From: Rhizobiales bacterium 64-17
GTDB lineage: Bacteria; Pseudomonadota; Alphaproteobacteria; Rhizobiales; Xanthobacteraceae
Length of the DNA: 64,000 nucleotides
Assembly: GCA_001899285.1 (NCBI GenBank)
Contig: MKWA01000001.1
Span: 55,243 to 119,242 of the forward strand
Direction of reading: 5' to 3'
Made by a program: the position numbers and the translations under genes. The notes under the pieces were generated by a model. The model was not told the origin of the DNA, searched no databases, and worked only from the letters and a program-made list of their open reading frames with translations. Shown one piece after another: positions 51,302-59,857 of this stretch (within the stretch, counting starts at the first letter, position 1; each line of letters starts with the position of its first letter).

Positions 51302-51817
51302 ATGCCCGCATCCGCACTGAAATCCGCCGCCGGACGAGCCGCCTTTCGGGTCCGGGACTACCCGTTTTTCTATATGCACTGGATCATCATCCAGAATAAT
51401 CAGAACATCGGAGACGCCTTGCGCGAACGCGGCATTACGCCGACGGTGTGGCGGATACTTGCAATCCTTCAGGATCGAGGGAGCATGAGCATCGGCGAGC
51501 TCGCCGACGCCTCGCTGATCGACCGTGCTTTTCTCAGCCGGCTGTTAAGCGATCTCGACAAGAAAAAGCTCGTGCAAAAGGGTACGCACCGTACCGACAA
51601 GCGTTTTGCCCAGATCGGATTGACGAGCGCGGGACAAGAATTGTTTTTGGAAATCCTGCCGCTGGCAAAAGCGCAGATCCAGAGCGCATTGGAGGGCCTC
51701 AGCACCCGCGAGATCTCCCAACTAAAGCAAACGCTCTCAGCAATTATTCGCAACCTTAATCAGCCAACACCTCTCTGCGACTCAAAGAGGCCGATTCAAG
51801 GCAAACGTCGGCATTAG
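51302..51817 (+). CDS. MarR family transcriptional regulator (copy 2)
   Basis: This 171-residue regulator is strongly similar to MarR copy 1 at 37035-37571: both have FRVRDYPFF-MHWII, QNIGD, TPTVWRILAILQ-like, ASLIDR-FLSRLLSDL and TLSAIIRNL. Start ATG 51302 is used rather than the upstream TTG at 51263, which falls inside the operator-like site. The closely spaced AT-rich palindrome and its divergent placement suggest that it binds site B and the matching sites C, D and A. Its ligand is unknown. Confidence 0.9.
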   Translation: MPASALKSAAGRAAFRVRDYPFFYMHWIIIQNNQNIGDALRERGITPTVWRILAILQDRGSMSIGELADASLIDRAFLSRLLSDLDKKKLVQKGTHRTDKRFAQIGLTSAGQELFLEILPLAKAQIQSALEGLSTREISQLKQTLSAIIRNLNQPTPLCDSKRPIQGKRRH

Positions 51818-51891
51818 AATTGATGGAAGAATCCGGCTGGCAAACAGACCTCAAGCGGAGAAATCAGATCAGACAAACCGCTACTCGCCTA

Positions 51892-53598
51892 TTACCGATT
51901 GGTTCGAAGCTGCTCCACGAGTTTTTTGTAAAGCTCCGGGCGACGATGAACCAGAAGATCGGTGTTGTTGGTCTCGCGTTTCGAGCGCGAGCTTGAAAGC
52001 TGCGCGAAGCGTGTGACGAACCCGCGCCGGCCATGCGGCAACTCCGATGCCAGGGTGTTCTGCGGATAGCCCGCCGGCTGGATCAAGATGCTGGGCCCTG
52101 CGACGCTGGAATCCTGCCGGTTCGCGGCCACCAGCACGATGCGGTTTTCCATCGCGCGCTCATGGGCAATGAACTGAAACTCCGCCGGAGAGCGCCATGT
52201 AGTCGGCCAGGCGATGATATCGGCGCCACGCAGCGCCAGCGTCCGCGCGACCTCCGGGATCACACCTTCGTATCCGATCATCACGCCGACATTGCCGAAC
52301 GGTGTCTTGAATACCGGCAGGTCGTTGCCTGGTGTGGCCCAGTCCCGCTCGTCGCCCCACAAATGCGTCGCGCGGTATTTGCCGACAATGCCCTCCGGAG
52401 ACAGGCAATAGACCGTGCTGTAGAAATACCCCTTCTCGTCCTCGACCAAATGGGCGAGCAGCCAGATTTTATAAGACGCACAAACCTCCGATAGCCGCTC
52501 CAGCGCCTTCGCGGAAAATTGTGCGGCAGCCTGCGGATCGCGGGCGATCTCACGCGGATCGAACAGGAAGTGCTCCGGCAGGACGGCGAAGTCGACGCCG
52601 TGATTGCGTTGCGCCTCGACAGCCTGTGCCGCGGCCGCCTCCAGGATGTCCGCCGGCGTTCCCGGAGCCGAGACCTGGATCGCCGCGATCTGCCGCACCA
52701 TGCGATCGGGAACCACCGCCTCGTTCATCACCTTGGACAGCGGGGTCTTCTCATAAGGCTCGACCAGCAGCGAATAGAGCTCCGGACGCCGGTCGGCGAA
52801 CAGGTCGTTGCCATTGCCGATCGACTTGTCCCGCGCCGCTGCCGGCTCGATATCGGCATAGATAATCGTCTCTTCATCCGGTCCCGCCTGGACCAGAACC
52901 TCGCCGCGCGGATTCATGATGAAAGAACAGCCAGTGAACCGGTTATACGCCAGCATTTCCTGCGCCTGATCCAGCGGCCGGCGCGGCTTTGTAGCGCCGA
53001 TAACCCAGCACCGGTTCTCCACCGCGCGCGTGGGCACATGATAGAGATATTGATCGGGGGCGCCCCAGTTGGTCGGATTGACCAGAATGTCGGCGCCTTC
53101 GAGCGCGATGCAGCGCGCCGATTCCGGAATGCGTCCGTCAGCGCAGACGAAAAAGCCAAGTTGACCCAGCGGCGTGTCGAAGGTCTTGAAGCCGGTCTGG
53201 CCCGGCACGAACCAGCGCTTGTCCGCTTTGATGAAGAAGTTTTTCTGATACTTGCCGACGAGTTCACCATTGGGCCCGATCAGCACCGCACAATTGAAAA
53301 CATCGTCGCCGTTGCCTTGCTCGAACAGGCCCGAGACGACCCAGACATTCAACTCTTTCGCGCGTCGTCCGAGCGCGTCCGTGAAAGCGCCGGGGATCGG
53401 GGTCGCCTTGTGATGCGCGTCGGCGCGGTCCTCGAAATAGTATCCGTTGTTGCTCGCTTCCGGAAACACAATGAGCCGCGCGCCGGCGGCCGCGGCCTCA
53501 CCCATCCGCTCCAGCATACGGGCAAGATTGCGCTGCTCCTCGCCCTCGAACGAGAGCATCTGGACAGCCGCGACTTTCAAACGCTCGATCTTCATCAT
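51892..53598 (-). CDS. Tandem nitrilase-fold (carbon-nitrogen hydrolase) protein with a degenerate second domain
   Basis: The 568-residue protein contains two CN-hydrolase domains. Domain 1 (about 5-290) keeps the catalytic triad: glutamate in IVFPEASNNG, lysine in GKYQKNFFIKAD and cysteine in FFVCADGRIPESAR. Domain 2 (about 315-560) keeps AVLPEHFLFD and GKYRATHLWGDERDW, but the cysteine position is glycine (VGVMIGYEGVIPEVAR), so it cannot form the thioester. Domain 1 should cleave an amide or nitrile; domain 2 may be structural or regulatory. It is the last gene of the minus-strand operon 56270-51892, 28 bases after the permease. Confidence 0.9.
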   Translation of the reverse strand: MMKIERLKVAAVQMLSFEGEEQRNLARMLERMGEAAAAGARLIVFPEASNNGYYFEDRADAHHKATPIPGAFTDALGRRAKELNVWVVSGLFEQGNGDDVFNCAVLIGPNGELVGKYQKNFFIKADKRWFVPGQTGFKTFDTPLGQLGFFVCADGRIPESARCIALEGADILVNPTNWGAPDQYLYHVPTRAVENRCWVIGATKPRRPLDQAQEMLAYNRFTGCSFIMNPRGEVLVQAGPDEETIIYADIEPAAARDKSIGNGNDLFADRRPELYSLLVEPYEKTPLSKVMNEAVVPDRMVRQIAAIQVSAPGTPADILEAAAAQAVEAQRNHGVDFAVLPEHFLFDPREIARDPQAAAQFSAKALERLSEVCASYKIWLLAHLVEDEKGYFYSTVYCLSPEGIVGKYRATHLWGDERDWATPGNDLPVFKTPFGNVGVMIGYEGVIPEVARTLALRGADIIAWPTTWRSPAEFQFIAHERAMENRIVLVAANRQDSSVAGPSILIQPAGYPQNTLASELPHGRRGFVTRFAQLSSSRSKRETNNTDLLVHRRPELYKKLVEQLRTNR

Positions 53599-53626
53599 TT
53601 TGCCTATAACAGTGCCAAGTCGGAAT

Positions 53627-54403
53627 TCAGCCGCGCGCGGCAGCCGCAACCTCTTCTTCCCGGTGCGCAACATGCCACGGGCATACCAGCCGCTCCGCGA
53701 GATCGACGAGATAGAACAGGATCGTTCCCATCACGCCGAGCAGAAGAATCGCCGCGAACACGCGTGGCGTGAAGAACATGCCCTGTGCCGTGAGGATGAC
53801 ATAGCCAAGCCCGCTTTGCGAAGCGATGAACTCGCCGGCCACCGCACCCACGAGAGCCAGCGAGATCGCCACCTTCATCCCGGAGAACATGTAAGGCAAT
53901 GCGTTCGGAAACCGGATCTTGGTCAGAGCATGGAATGACGAACCGTGCATGGTCTTGAACAGATTCAGCGCCTCCGGGTCGGTCGAGCGCAAGCCAAGCA
54001 CCATATCGATCACGATCGGAAAGAACGCAATCAGGAACGACACCGCCACCTTCGACTGCAACCCGGTTCCGAGCCAGATAATGAACAGCGGCGCCAGCGC
54101 GATTTTGGGAATGCTGTTGAACGACACCAGCAGCGTATAGAGCGTATTCTCGAGAAGCCGCGAATAGACGATCGCAATCGCCAGCAATACGCCGAGCACA
54201 AACGCGGCCCCGAATCCGAGCATCGTCGTCGCCAACGTATCGAGCGACTGCACAAGATAAAGCATCGGATCGCTTCTCAGCTCGACGAAAATCACCGACG
54301 GCGACGGCAAGAACCAGGTCGGCACGTCGAATAGCCGCGTTCCGGCTTCCCAGACCAGCAGAAATCCGAGAAAGACAGCAAGAATGCGGAGACTACGAGA
54401 CAT
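53627..54403 (-). CDS. ABC transporter permease (NitT/TauT/SsuC type)
   Basis: This 258-residue inner-membrane protein has about six helices. The EAA loop region IRFPNALPYMFSGMKVAISLA is near residue 165 (given as adjoining IRFPNALPYMFSG and MKVAISLA) and VLWE-like VWEAGTRLFDVPTWFLPSPS near 18-37. It lies 59 bases after the ATPase and 28 before the nitrilase gene. It belongs with the ATPase and receptor at 54463-56270. Confidence 0.93.
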   Translation of the reverse strand: MSRSLRILAVFLGFLLVWEAGTRLFDVPTWFLPSPSVIFVELRSDPMLYLVQSLDTLATTMLGFGAAFVLGVLLAIAIVYSRLLENTLYTLLVSFNSIPKIALAPLFIIWLGTGLQSKVAVSFLIAFFPIVIDMVLGLRSTDPEALNLFKTMHGSSFHALTKIRFPNALPYMFSGMKVAISLALVGAVAGEFIASQSGLGYVILTAQGMFFTPRVFAAILLLGVMGTILFYLVDLAERLVCPWHVAHREEEVAAAARG

Positions 54404-54462
54404 GACACTTCTCTTTGTTTCGCGGCATTGTGCAGAGCGACATTGTGCAGATTGGCTGTATG

Positions 54463-55278
54463 TCAGCGCGCCCGCAACATTCCCATTTCCTGAAATAGCG
54501 AGCGGATCTCACGCGTATAAGCACCGAACTCCGGGGTTTCACGGATCGAAAGATCGCGTGGCCGTGGAAGATCGATCTTGATCGTGCGCAAGATCCGGCC
54601 TGGAGACGGCGACATCACGATCACCCGATCACCGAGAAACACAGCTTCGGCGATTGAATGCGTGACGAAGAACACCGTTTTAGCGTCCTCCATCCAGACC
54701 CGCTGCAGCTCCAGATTGAGCTCGTCGCGGGTCATCGCATCGAGCGCCCCGAACGGCTCGTCCATCAGCAAAAGGTTCGGATTCATCAGCAATGCACGGC
54801 AGATCGAGACGCGCTGCCGCATGCCGCCGGACAGTTCGTGCGGATATCTGTTTTCGAAGTTTTTCAGCCCGAGCAGATCAAGCAGCTTCATGGCCCGCTC
54901 GCGCCATTCCTGCACGCGCAGCCGCTGCGCCTCGACCGGCAGCAACACGTTCTGGATGACGGTACGCCACTCGAGCAAAATGTCGCGCTGAAATACGACA
55001 CCCAGATTGTCGGGCGGACCGGACACAGTCTTTCCGGCCACGCGGATATCGCCACCGGTCGGCTTTTCCAAACCGGCGAGGCAGCGCAGCAGGGTGCTTT
55101 TGCCGCAGCCGCTCGGCCCGAGCACGCTCAGAAATTCAGCGTCCCCGATATGAGTATTGATCCCATGCAGCGCGGTAACATCGCCCCGCTTCGAGCGATA
55201 CACCTTCTCGACATTCTCGAATTCCACGAGCGGCCGCCCGGAGGCGGCCACCGGCGCACGAAGCGGCACCACTTCCAT
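54463..55278 (-). CDS. ABC transporter ATP-binding protein (NitT/TauT/SsuB type)
   Basis: This 271-residue ATPase has Walker A GPSGCGKST near residue 55, C-loop LSGGMRQR near 150 and Walker B LLLMDEPFGALDA near 171. ATG 55278 (MEVVPLRAP) is chosen because it avoids overlap with the receptor gene, which ends at 55287. It energises import of the probable substrate of the nitrilase and dioxygenase encoded next to it. Confidence 0.93.
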   Translation of the reverse strand: MEVVPLRAPVAASGRPLVEFENVEKVYRSKRGDVTALHGINTHIGDAEFLSVLGPSGCGKSTLLRCLAGLEKPTGGDIRVAGKTVSGPPDNLGVVFQRDILLEWRTVIQNVLLPVEAQRLRVQEWRERAMKLLDLLGLKNFENRYPHELSGGMRQRVSICRALLMNPNLLLMDEPFGALDAMTRDELNLELQRVWMEDAKTVFFVTHSIAEAVFLGDRVIVMSPSPGRILRTIKIDLPRPRDLSIRETPEFGAYTREIRSLFQEMGMLRAR

Positions 55279-55286
55279 TGCCGTCC

Positions 55287-56270
55287 TCACTCGGTGAACT
55301 TGTTGGTGAACATGTCGGCGGGCTTGAGACCCTGCTTCACCACGCCGGCCGACGCCATAATGTTGAGCGCCTCCTGCCATTCGGCTTCAGACTGCCAGCC
55401 GAGCGGTTTTCCTTTGGTGCCGGGCGATTCCAACAAACCGGCATAGAACTTCACCTGCGCGATCAGCGATTCGCGGTCCGGGCGCAGGCTCGCCCGCTGC
55501 TTGACGATCGCCTCGGCTCCCTCGACTTCATGACCCGCGGCGATATAGGCCCACGCCTTTTGATTCACCTGGACGATCTTGCGCAGAACCTCCGGCCGTT
55601 TCTCCAGAATATCCTTACGCACCAGCAGACCGTATCCCGGCAAATTCAGACCGACATCGGAAAACAGGATCGCTTTCGATGGCCTGGCCTTTTCCACCGT
55701 GGGCACGAAATATCCGGCAATCGTGACGATGCCATCAGCGCCGCCCGACGTGTAGGTACTGGCTAATGCCGAACCATCGACGATCACGGTTTGGAAATCG
55801 CCGCGCGCCAGACCACCTGCCTTCATGAACGGCTCGATGAAAGGACCGACAGCGCCGCCGGCGATGCTGACAAGCTTCTTGCCTTTGAAATCCGCCAGCT
55901 TGTTGATGCCGGAGTCTCGCGCCACAACGAGGCCGTTGTCGCCCTTGCGCGAGAACGCCATGATCGAAATGACCGGCAGTCCGTTCGACACCGCGCTGGC
56001 CATAGATGGCAACTGCGAAAGGCCGACGTCCGCCTGCCCGGCCGCGATCTGCTGAACGGTGACGATCGAGCCCTTACCGTCCTTGATCTCGACGTCCAGA
56101 CCGGCCTCCTTGAACCAGCCTTTCTCAGCCGCGAGATGCAGGCTGGCGTGAATGCCTTCCGGATAAGCGTAGTCGAGCAGGATCGTTGCTTTCTCCTGCG
56201 CAAAAGCCGGCGCTGTCATCAACAGGCCGCCAGTGACGCATAGTGTCGTCAGCTTGAGCTTGGTCCACAT
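55287..56270 (-). CDS. ABC transporter substrate-binding protein (NMT1/SsuA type)
   Basis: This 327-residue receptor has a signal peptide (LKLTTLCVTGGLLMTAPAFA). The mature part has ILLDYAYPEGIHASLHLAAE, GWFKEAGLDVEIKDGKGS and QIAAGQADVGLSQLPSMA, typical of NMT1/THI5-like receptors. ATG 56270 is preferred over 56276, six bases upstream, because AGGGA lies seven bases before it. It is the first gene of a four-gene operon, eight bases before the ATPase. The cupin dioxygenase gene lies 126 bases upstream on the same strand. Confidence 0.91.
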   Translation of the reverse strand: MWTKLKLTTLCVTGGLLMTAPAFAQEKATILLDYAYPEGIHASLHLAAEKGWFKEAGLDVEIKDGKGSIVTVQQIAAGQADVGLSQLPSMASAVSNGLPVISIMAFSRKGDNGLVVARDSGINKLADFKGKKLVSIAGGAVGPFIEPFMKAGGLARGDFQTVIVDGSALASTYTSGGADGIVTIAGYFVPTVEKARPSKAILFSDVGLNLPGYGLLVRKDILEKRPEVLRKIVQVNQKAWAYIAAGHEVEGAEAIVKQRASLRPDRESLIAQVKFYAGLLESPGTKGKPLGWQSEAEWQEALNIMASAGVVKQGLKPADMFTNKFTE

Positions 56271-56396
56271 GCTCATTCCCTTTCCCGTGAATACGCTTGT
56301 TTTCGTTCACCGCCGGAGATCGTTCTCCGCCGGCCTTGCTTGCACAGCCCGGACTGCGGCTGCTATCGCGCGATGCGATGCCTGGAACGTTTCCCC

Positions 56397-57548
56397 TTAA
56401 ACGAGCTGCACCACCTGTCCGTTCGGCTCGCGGCCCCATTTCCGGTAGAGATCGAGCTTCTTGAGCGTCGGCTCATCGCTCGCCGTAAAGAAAAAGACCG
56501 GATCGCGATCGGACGTGTTGACGTGCTCGAACCATTGCCCGCCCGGAATGGCAAGCGTGTCGAACCGGTTCCAGTCAAACCGCTCGTTGTTGACGATCGA
56601 GTGGCCGGATCCTTCAAATGGCGACACCAGCAGGCTCGCGGTCTGACGCTGCGGTCTGGTTCGCTCGCCGGGGCGCAGCATCTGCACAAAGAAGGTGATG
56701 GTCTTGAACACCGGGCCACCGGTGCTCGGATCAATATATTCAACCGTCAGCGCGTCATAGGGATCACCGTCCCAGTCTTTATGTCGCTCGAGCAGTTCGC
56801 GCATCATCTCCCAGCGATAGACGAACATCGGCGACGAGAATCCGGCGCCGCGTTTTTTCTTGCTGGCAAAGCGCGGCATCATTCCGCCATAGCCATAAAT
56901 ACGCTGCGAGTAATCCGCCGGGAATCGTTCGCTTTGCTGCTTCTTCTCGACAACCTTCCCGTTTTCTTCCTCGGTATAATGATGGTCGAAGTGAATGGCG
57001 TTGAGCGTTTCGACCAGAGGCAGATCAAGCACCGACAGATTCAGCGCGCGTTCATTACCCACCGTGCCGTGGTTGTGCCAGGTGTCGTTCGGTGTCAGCA
57101 CCATGTCGCCGGGGCCGAACACGATGTTCTCGCCATCGACACCGGTGAAATTTCCGGCACCGGTGAGACCAAAGCGGATCGCGCTGGGCGAATGCTTGTG
57201 CGGCGGCATGATCTCGTTGGCGTCGTTCAGCCGATAGGCCGTATACATCGTGCTGACCGTCGCCCGCTTTGGCGCGAGGCCGGGGTTGACCAGCACCAGC
57301 GAACGTCGTTCCGAATCCTCCATCGTTACCAGTTCAACGGCACGCTCGAGGATCGGCTCGATGTCTTCCTTGCAGCGCCAGAGGAACGGCACGGCTTTCG
57401 GCGTCGCCATCAACTGGCGGACTTCGTCATTGGCTACATCGGAGGACGTCGCCCAGAACGGAAACATGTGTTTGGCGGCAACATCGGCATAAAGCCCTTG
57501 CAGCGCGGCGTCCCGGTTCGGCAGGCGATGGAGGCTGGTATTGGTCAT
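56397..57548 (-). CDS. Gentisate 1,2-dioxygenase-like cupin (gentisate/salicylate/1-hydroxy-2-naphthoate dioxygenase family)
   Basis: This 383-residue bicupin has the Fe(II)-binding motif MPPHKHSPSAIRFGLTG near residues 113-129 with two histidines and the third ligand in LTPNDTWHNHGTVG near 148-161. The second cupin near 270-350 lacks clear metal ligands, as usual in gentisate dioxygenases. The family inserts O2 between C1 and C2 of gentisate, salicylate or 1-hydroxy-2-naphthoate. ATG 57548 is preferred over an upstream GTG because GGAG lies five bases before it. It is divergent from the MOSC fusion gene across a repeat-rich region. Confidence 0.9.
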   Translation of the reverse strand: MTNTSLHRLPNRDAALQGLYADVAAKHMFPFWATSSDVANDEVRQLMATPKAVPFLWRCKEDIEPILERAVELVTMEDSERRSLVLVNPGLAPKRATVSTMYTAYRLNDANEIMPPHKHSPSAIRFGLTGAGNFTGVDGENIVFGPGDMVLTPNDTWHNHGTVGNERALNLSVLDLPLVETLNAIHFDHHYTEEENGKVVEKKQQSERFPADYSQRIYGYGGMMPRFASKKKRGAGFSSPMFVYRWEMMRELLERHKDWDGDPYDALTVEYIDPSTGGPVFKTITFFVQMLRPGERTRPQRQTASLLVSPFEGSGHSIVNNERFDWNRFDTLAIPGGQWFEHVNTSDRDPVFFFTASDEPTLKKLDLYRKWGREPNGQVVQLV

Positions 57549-57593
57549 CACGTCTCCGATCTGGATCGACGCGCCGTTTCAGCGGATGCGCGC

Positions 57594-57657
57594 CCAACCA
57601 AAATCCAACCATAGTTACAACCATACAGCAATGGTAAAAATTGGTTGTAATGGTTGG
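57594..57657. promoter_or_regulatory. AACCA/TGGTT inverted-repeat array between dioxygenase and MOSC-reductase genes
   Basis: Rightward half-sites AACCA occur at 57596-57600, 57607-57611 and 57619-57623, about 11-12 bases apart. Leftward TGGTT occurs at 57642-57646 and 57651-57655. Within them CCAACCAT at 57605-57612 pairs with ATGGTTGG at 57650-57657, and TTACAACCA at 57615-57623 pairs exactly with TGGTTGTAA at 57642-57650. This nested inverted repeat in a divergent promoter is a likely operator for both genes. The regulator is not in the window. Confidence 0.65.
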
Positions 57658-57740
57658 CTCGTGGTCACAGACTTCGAGATCGCGCCGCAGATGCATCAAA
57701 ATGCATCGAGCCCGGCTTGCTGGCAGTATCGATACCACCC

Positions 57741-59405
57741 ATGACAAACCAACCGATCTCAACCGTCGTTACAGAAATCCGGACCGGAAAAGCCCGCCCA
57801 CTCGGCGCCAGCGGGCTGATATCGGCGATCGACAAAGCGGTTCGCACCGGCCCTGTGGTCGTGCATGCACTGGGACTGGATGGCGATGAACAGGCCGACC
57901 GCAATTTTCACGGCGGTACGGATAAGGCTGTGTTGCACTACGCGGCCGAAAACTACACCGCGTGGACATCGGATTGCCCGGACCGCGAAACGCTGTTTCG
58001 CACCGGCGCATTCGGCGAAAACTTGGTGAGCAGCGACATCAACGAAACCAATATTTGTATCGGCGACATTTTCGCGGTTGGTTCGACAGTTCTGCAGGTC
58101 ACACAGCCGCGGCAACCCTGCTTCAAACTCAATCATCGCTTCCAGCTTCCGAGCATGGCGCGGCGCGTGCAGGAAACGGGACGCACCGGATGGTATTATC
58201 GCGTGCTGACACCCGGCACGATCACGGCGGGCGATACGATCGCGCTGGTGGATCGTCTGCATCCCGCGTGGACCCTGCGGCGCCTGCAACAAGTGCTGTA
58301 TGTCGACACCTTGAATGAAGAGGCGCTGCGGGAGTTGATCGAGCTTCCCGCCCTCTCCGAGCCGATGCGACTTATTCTCGCAGGCCGGCTGAAAGCCACC
58401 GCGCCGGAATCATGGGACGCCCGGCTGATCGGATTCAGCGCGGCAGGCACAACGGTCGGCGAAGCCGATCGAACCGGATGGCGCATCCTGAAGGTCGACG
58501 CGGTGACGCAACGCTCTGCTTCAGTGAAGTCGTTCCGCCTGATCGATCCGGCAGGCAAGGTGCTCGATCCCTATCCCGCTGGAGCCCATGTTTCGCTCGA
58601 ATTGTCGAACGGGCTGGTCCGTCATTACTCGCTCTGCGGTCGCTCTGACGCGGGCGCCTACGAAGTTGCCGTCGCGCGGAACAGCCAAAGCACGGGCGGC
58701 TCACACTATCTCCACGACAAGGTGAAAGCCGGCGACATTGTCTCGGTCTCACCGGTACAGGACCGCTTCGGGCTCGCGGAGATCGCAGACCATCATCTGA
58801 TGATCGCCGGCGGGATCGGCATCACGCCATTCTTGTCAATGATCGAACAGTGCCGACGCGAAGGACGCGCGTTCACCCTGCACTATTGCCTGAAATCGGT
58901 AGCGGACCACGCCTTCCGCGACCGACTCGACGAGTTGCGGCCGGACGAATTGGTGCTGCATTACAGCCAGACACAAGGCAGCCAACGACTCGATATCGCG
59001 TCACTATTGGCGCAACAGAGCGACACCACGCATGTCTATTGCTGCGGACCGGATGCGATGATGAGCGCCGTGCGCGCGGCTACCGCGTCCTGGTCGCCGG
59101 AGCGCGTGCATTTTGAGAAATTCATCGCTGAGCCGCAAAACGGCCAACCGTTCCAGATCAAGATTGCCTCGACCGGACAATTGATCGACGTCGACGGCCA
59201 CACCTCGATGCTGCAAGCCCTGCGACGCGCCGGCTATGCCGTCGACTCATCGTGCGAAACCGGCAGTTGCGGCACCTGCTGTCTCGGCCTCCTCGAAGGC
59301 GAGGCCGAGCATCGCGACGTCGTCCTCACCGAAGCCGAACGCCGCACGCAGGTCGCGGTCTGTGTCTCGCGAGCCCGCAGTGCGGTCCTGACGCTGGATT
59401 TGTAG
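57741..59405 (+). CDS. YiiM-like MOSC protein fused to a phthalate-dioxygenase-reductase-type oxidoreductase
   Basis: The 554-residue fusion has three parts. The MOSC domain (about 1-170) holds NFHGGTDKAVLHY and the conserved cysteine in QPRQPCFKLNHRF; a short 3-alpha helix region follows (about 175-220). An FMN/NAD(P)H reductase (about 250-470) has VRHYSLCGRSD, MIAGGIGITPFLSMIE and YCCGPDAMMSAV. A C-terminal 2Fe-2S domain (about 470-554) has SSCETGSCGTCCLGLLEG. MOSC proteins use molybdenum cofactor; E. coli YiiM reduces N-hydroxylated bases with electrons from CysJ. The fusion thus looks self-sufficient for electrons. The substrate is unknown. Confidence 0.9.
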   Translation: MTNQPISTVVTEIRTGKARPLGASGLISAIDKAVRTGPVVVHALGLDGDEQADRNFHGGTDKAVLHYAAENYTAWTSDCPDRETLFRTGAFGENLVSSDINETNICIGDIFAVGSTVLQVTQPRQPCFKLNHRFQLPSMARRVQETGRTGWYYRVLTPGTITAGDTIALVDRLHPAWTLRRLQQVLYVDTLNEEALRELIELPALSEPMRLILAGRLKATAPESWDARLIGFSAAGTTVGEADRTGWRILKVDAVTQRSASVKSFRLIDPAGKVLDPYPAGAHVSLELSNGLVRHYSLCGRSDAGAYEVAVARNSQSTGGSHYLHDKVKAGDIVSVSPVQDRFGLAEIADHHLMIAGGIGITPFLSMIEQCRREGRAFTLHYCLKSVADHAFRDRLDELRPDELVLHYSQTQGSQRLDIASLLAQQSDTTHVYCCGPDAMMSAVRAATASWSPERVHFEKFIAEPQNGQPFQIKIASTGQLIDVDGHTSMLQALRRAGYAVDSSCETGSCGTCCLGLLEGEAEHRDVVLTEAERRTQVAVCVSRARSAVLTLDL

Positions 59406-59411
59406 GCCCGG

Positions 59412-59822
59412 TCAGTCGGGAATAACCGCCATGGCCTCCACCTCGATCATGAAGTCAGGGTGGCTGAGCCGGCTGATCTGGATCGTCGAGCTGGTTGGCG
59501 AGGCGAAAAAGTATTTCATCCGCTCATCCATATGACGGAAGAATTCTTCGATATCGGTGACGAAAGTCTGCGTGCGCACCAGATCGGAGAGCGAAGCGCC
59601 CGCGGCTTCAAGCGCCACCTTCATGTTCTCGCCGACCTGGCGGATCTGCGCGCGCATGTCACCCTTGCCGATGATTTCACCGACTGAATTCCGCGCCAGC
59701 ATACCCGACAGCATCACGATCTTGCCGGGAACGACGACGACGGCGGGGGCATAGACCGGAACACCGTCAACAAGACGCTTCGGAATGGCCGGTGGATAGA
59801 TATTCTCACGGATCACAGACAT
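59412..59822 (-). CDS. RidA/YjgF/UK114 family protein
   Basis: This 136-residue RidA-family protein has AVVVVPGKIVMLSGMLARNSV near residue 27, QVGENMKVALEAAGASLSD near 64 and VRTQTFVTDIEEFFRHMDE near 85, ending IEVEAMAVIPD. Archetypal RidA hydrolyses reactive enamines and imines; many relatives with other loops act on isochorismate-like or aromatic metabolites. It starts 35 bases after the aldehyde dehydrogenase, and its stop lies seven bases from that of the MOSC fusion gene (convergent). A detoxifying or deaminating role in the pathway is plausible. Confidence 0.88.
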   Translation of the reverse strand: MSVIRENIYPPAIPKRLVDGVPVYAPAVVVVPGKIVMLSGMLARNSVGEIIGKGDMRAQIRQVGENMKVALEAAGASLSDLVRTQTFVTDIEEFFRHMDERMKYFFASPTSSTIQISRLSHPDFMIEVEAMAVIPD

Positions 59823-59857
59823 CGATTTCCTCCTTTATGTGTCGTTGACTTTCGCCG

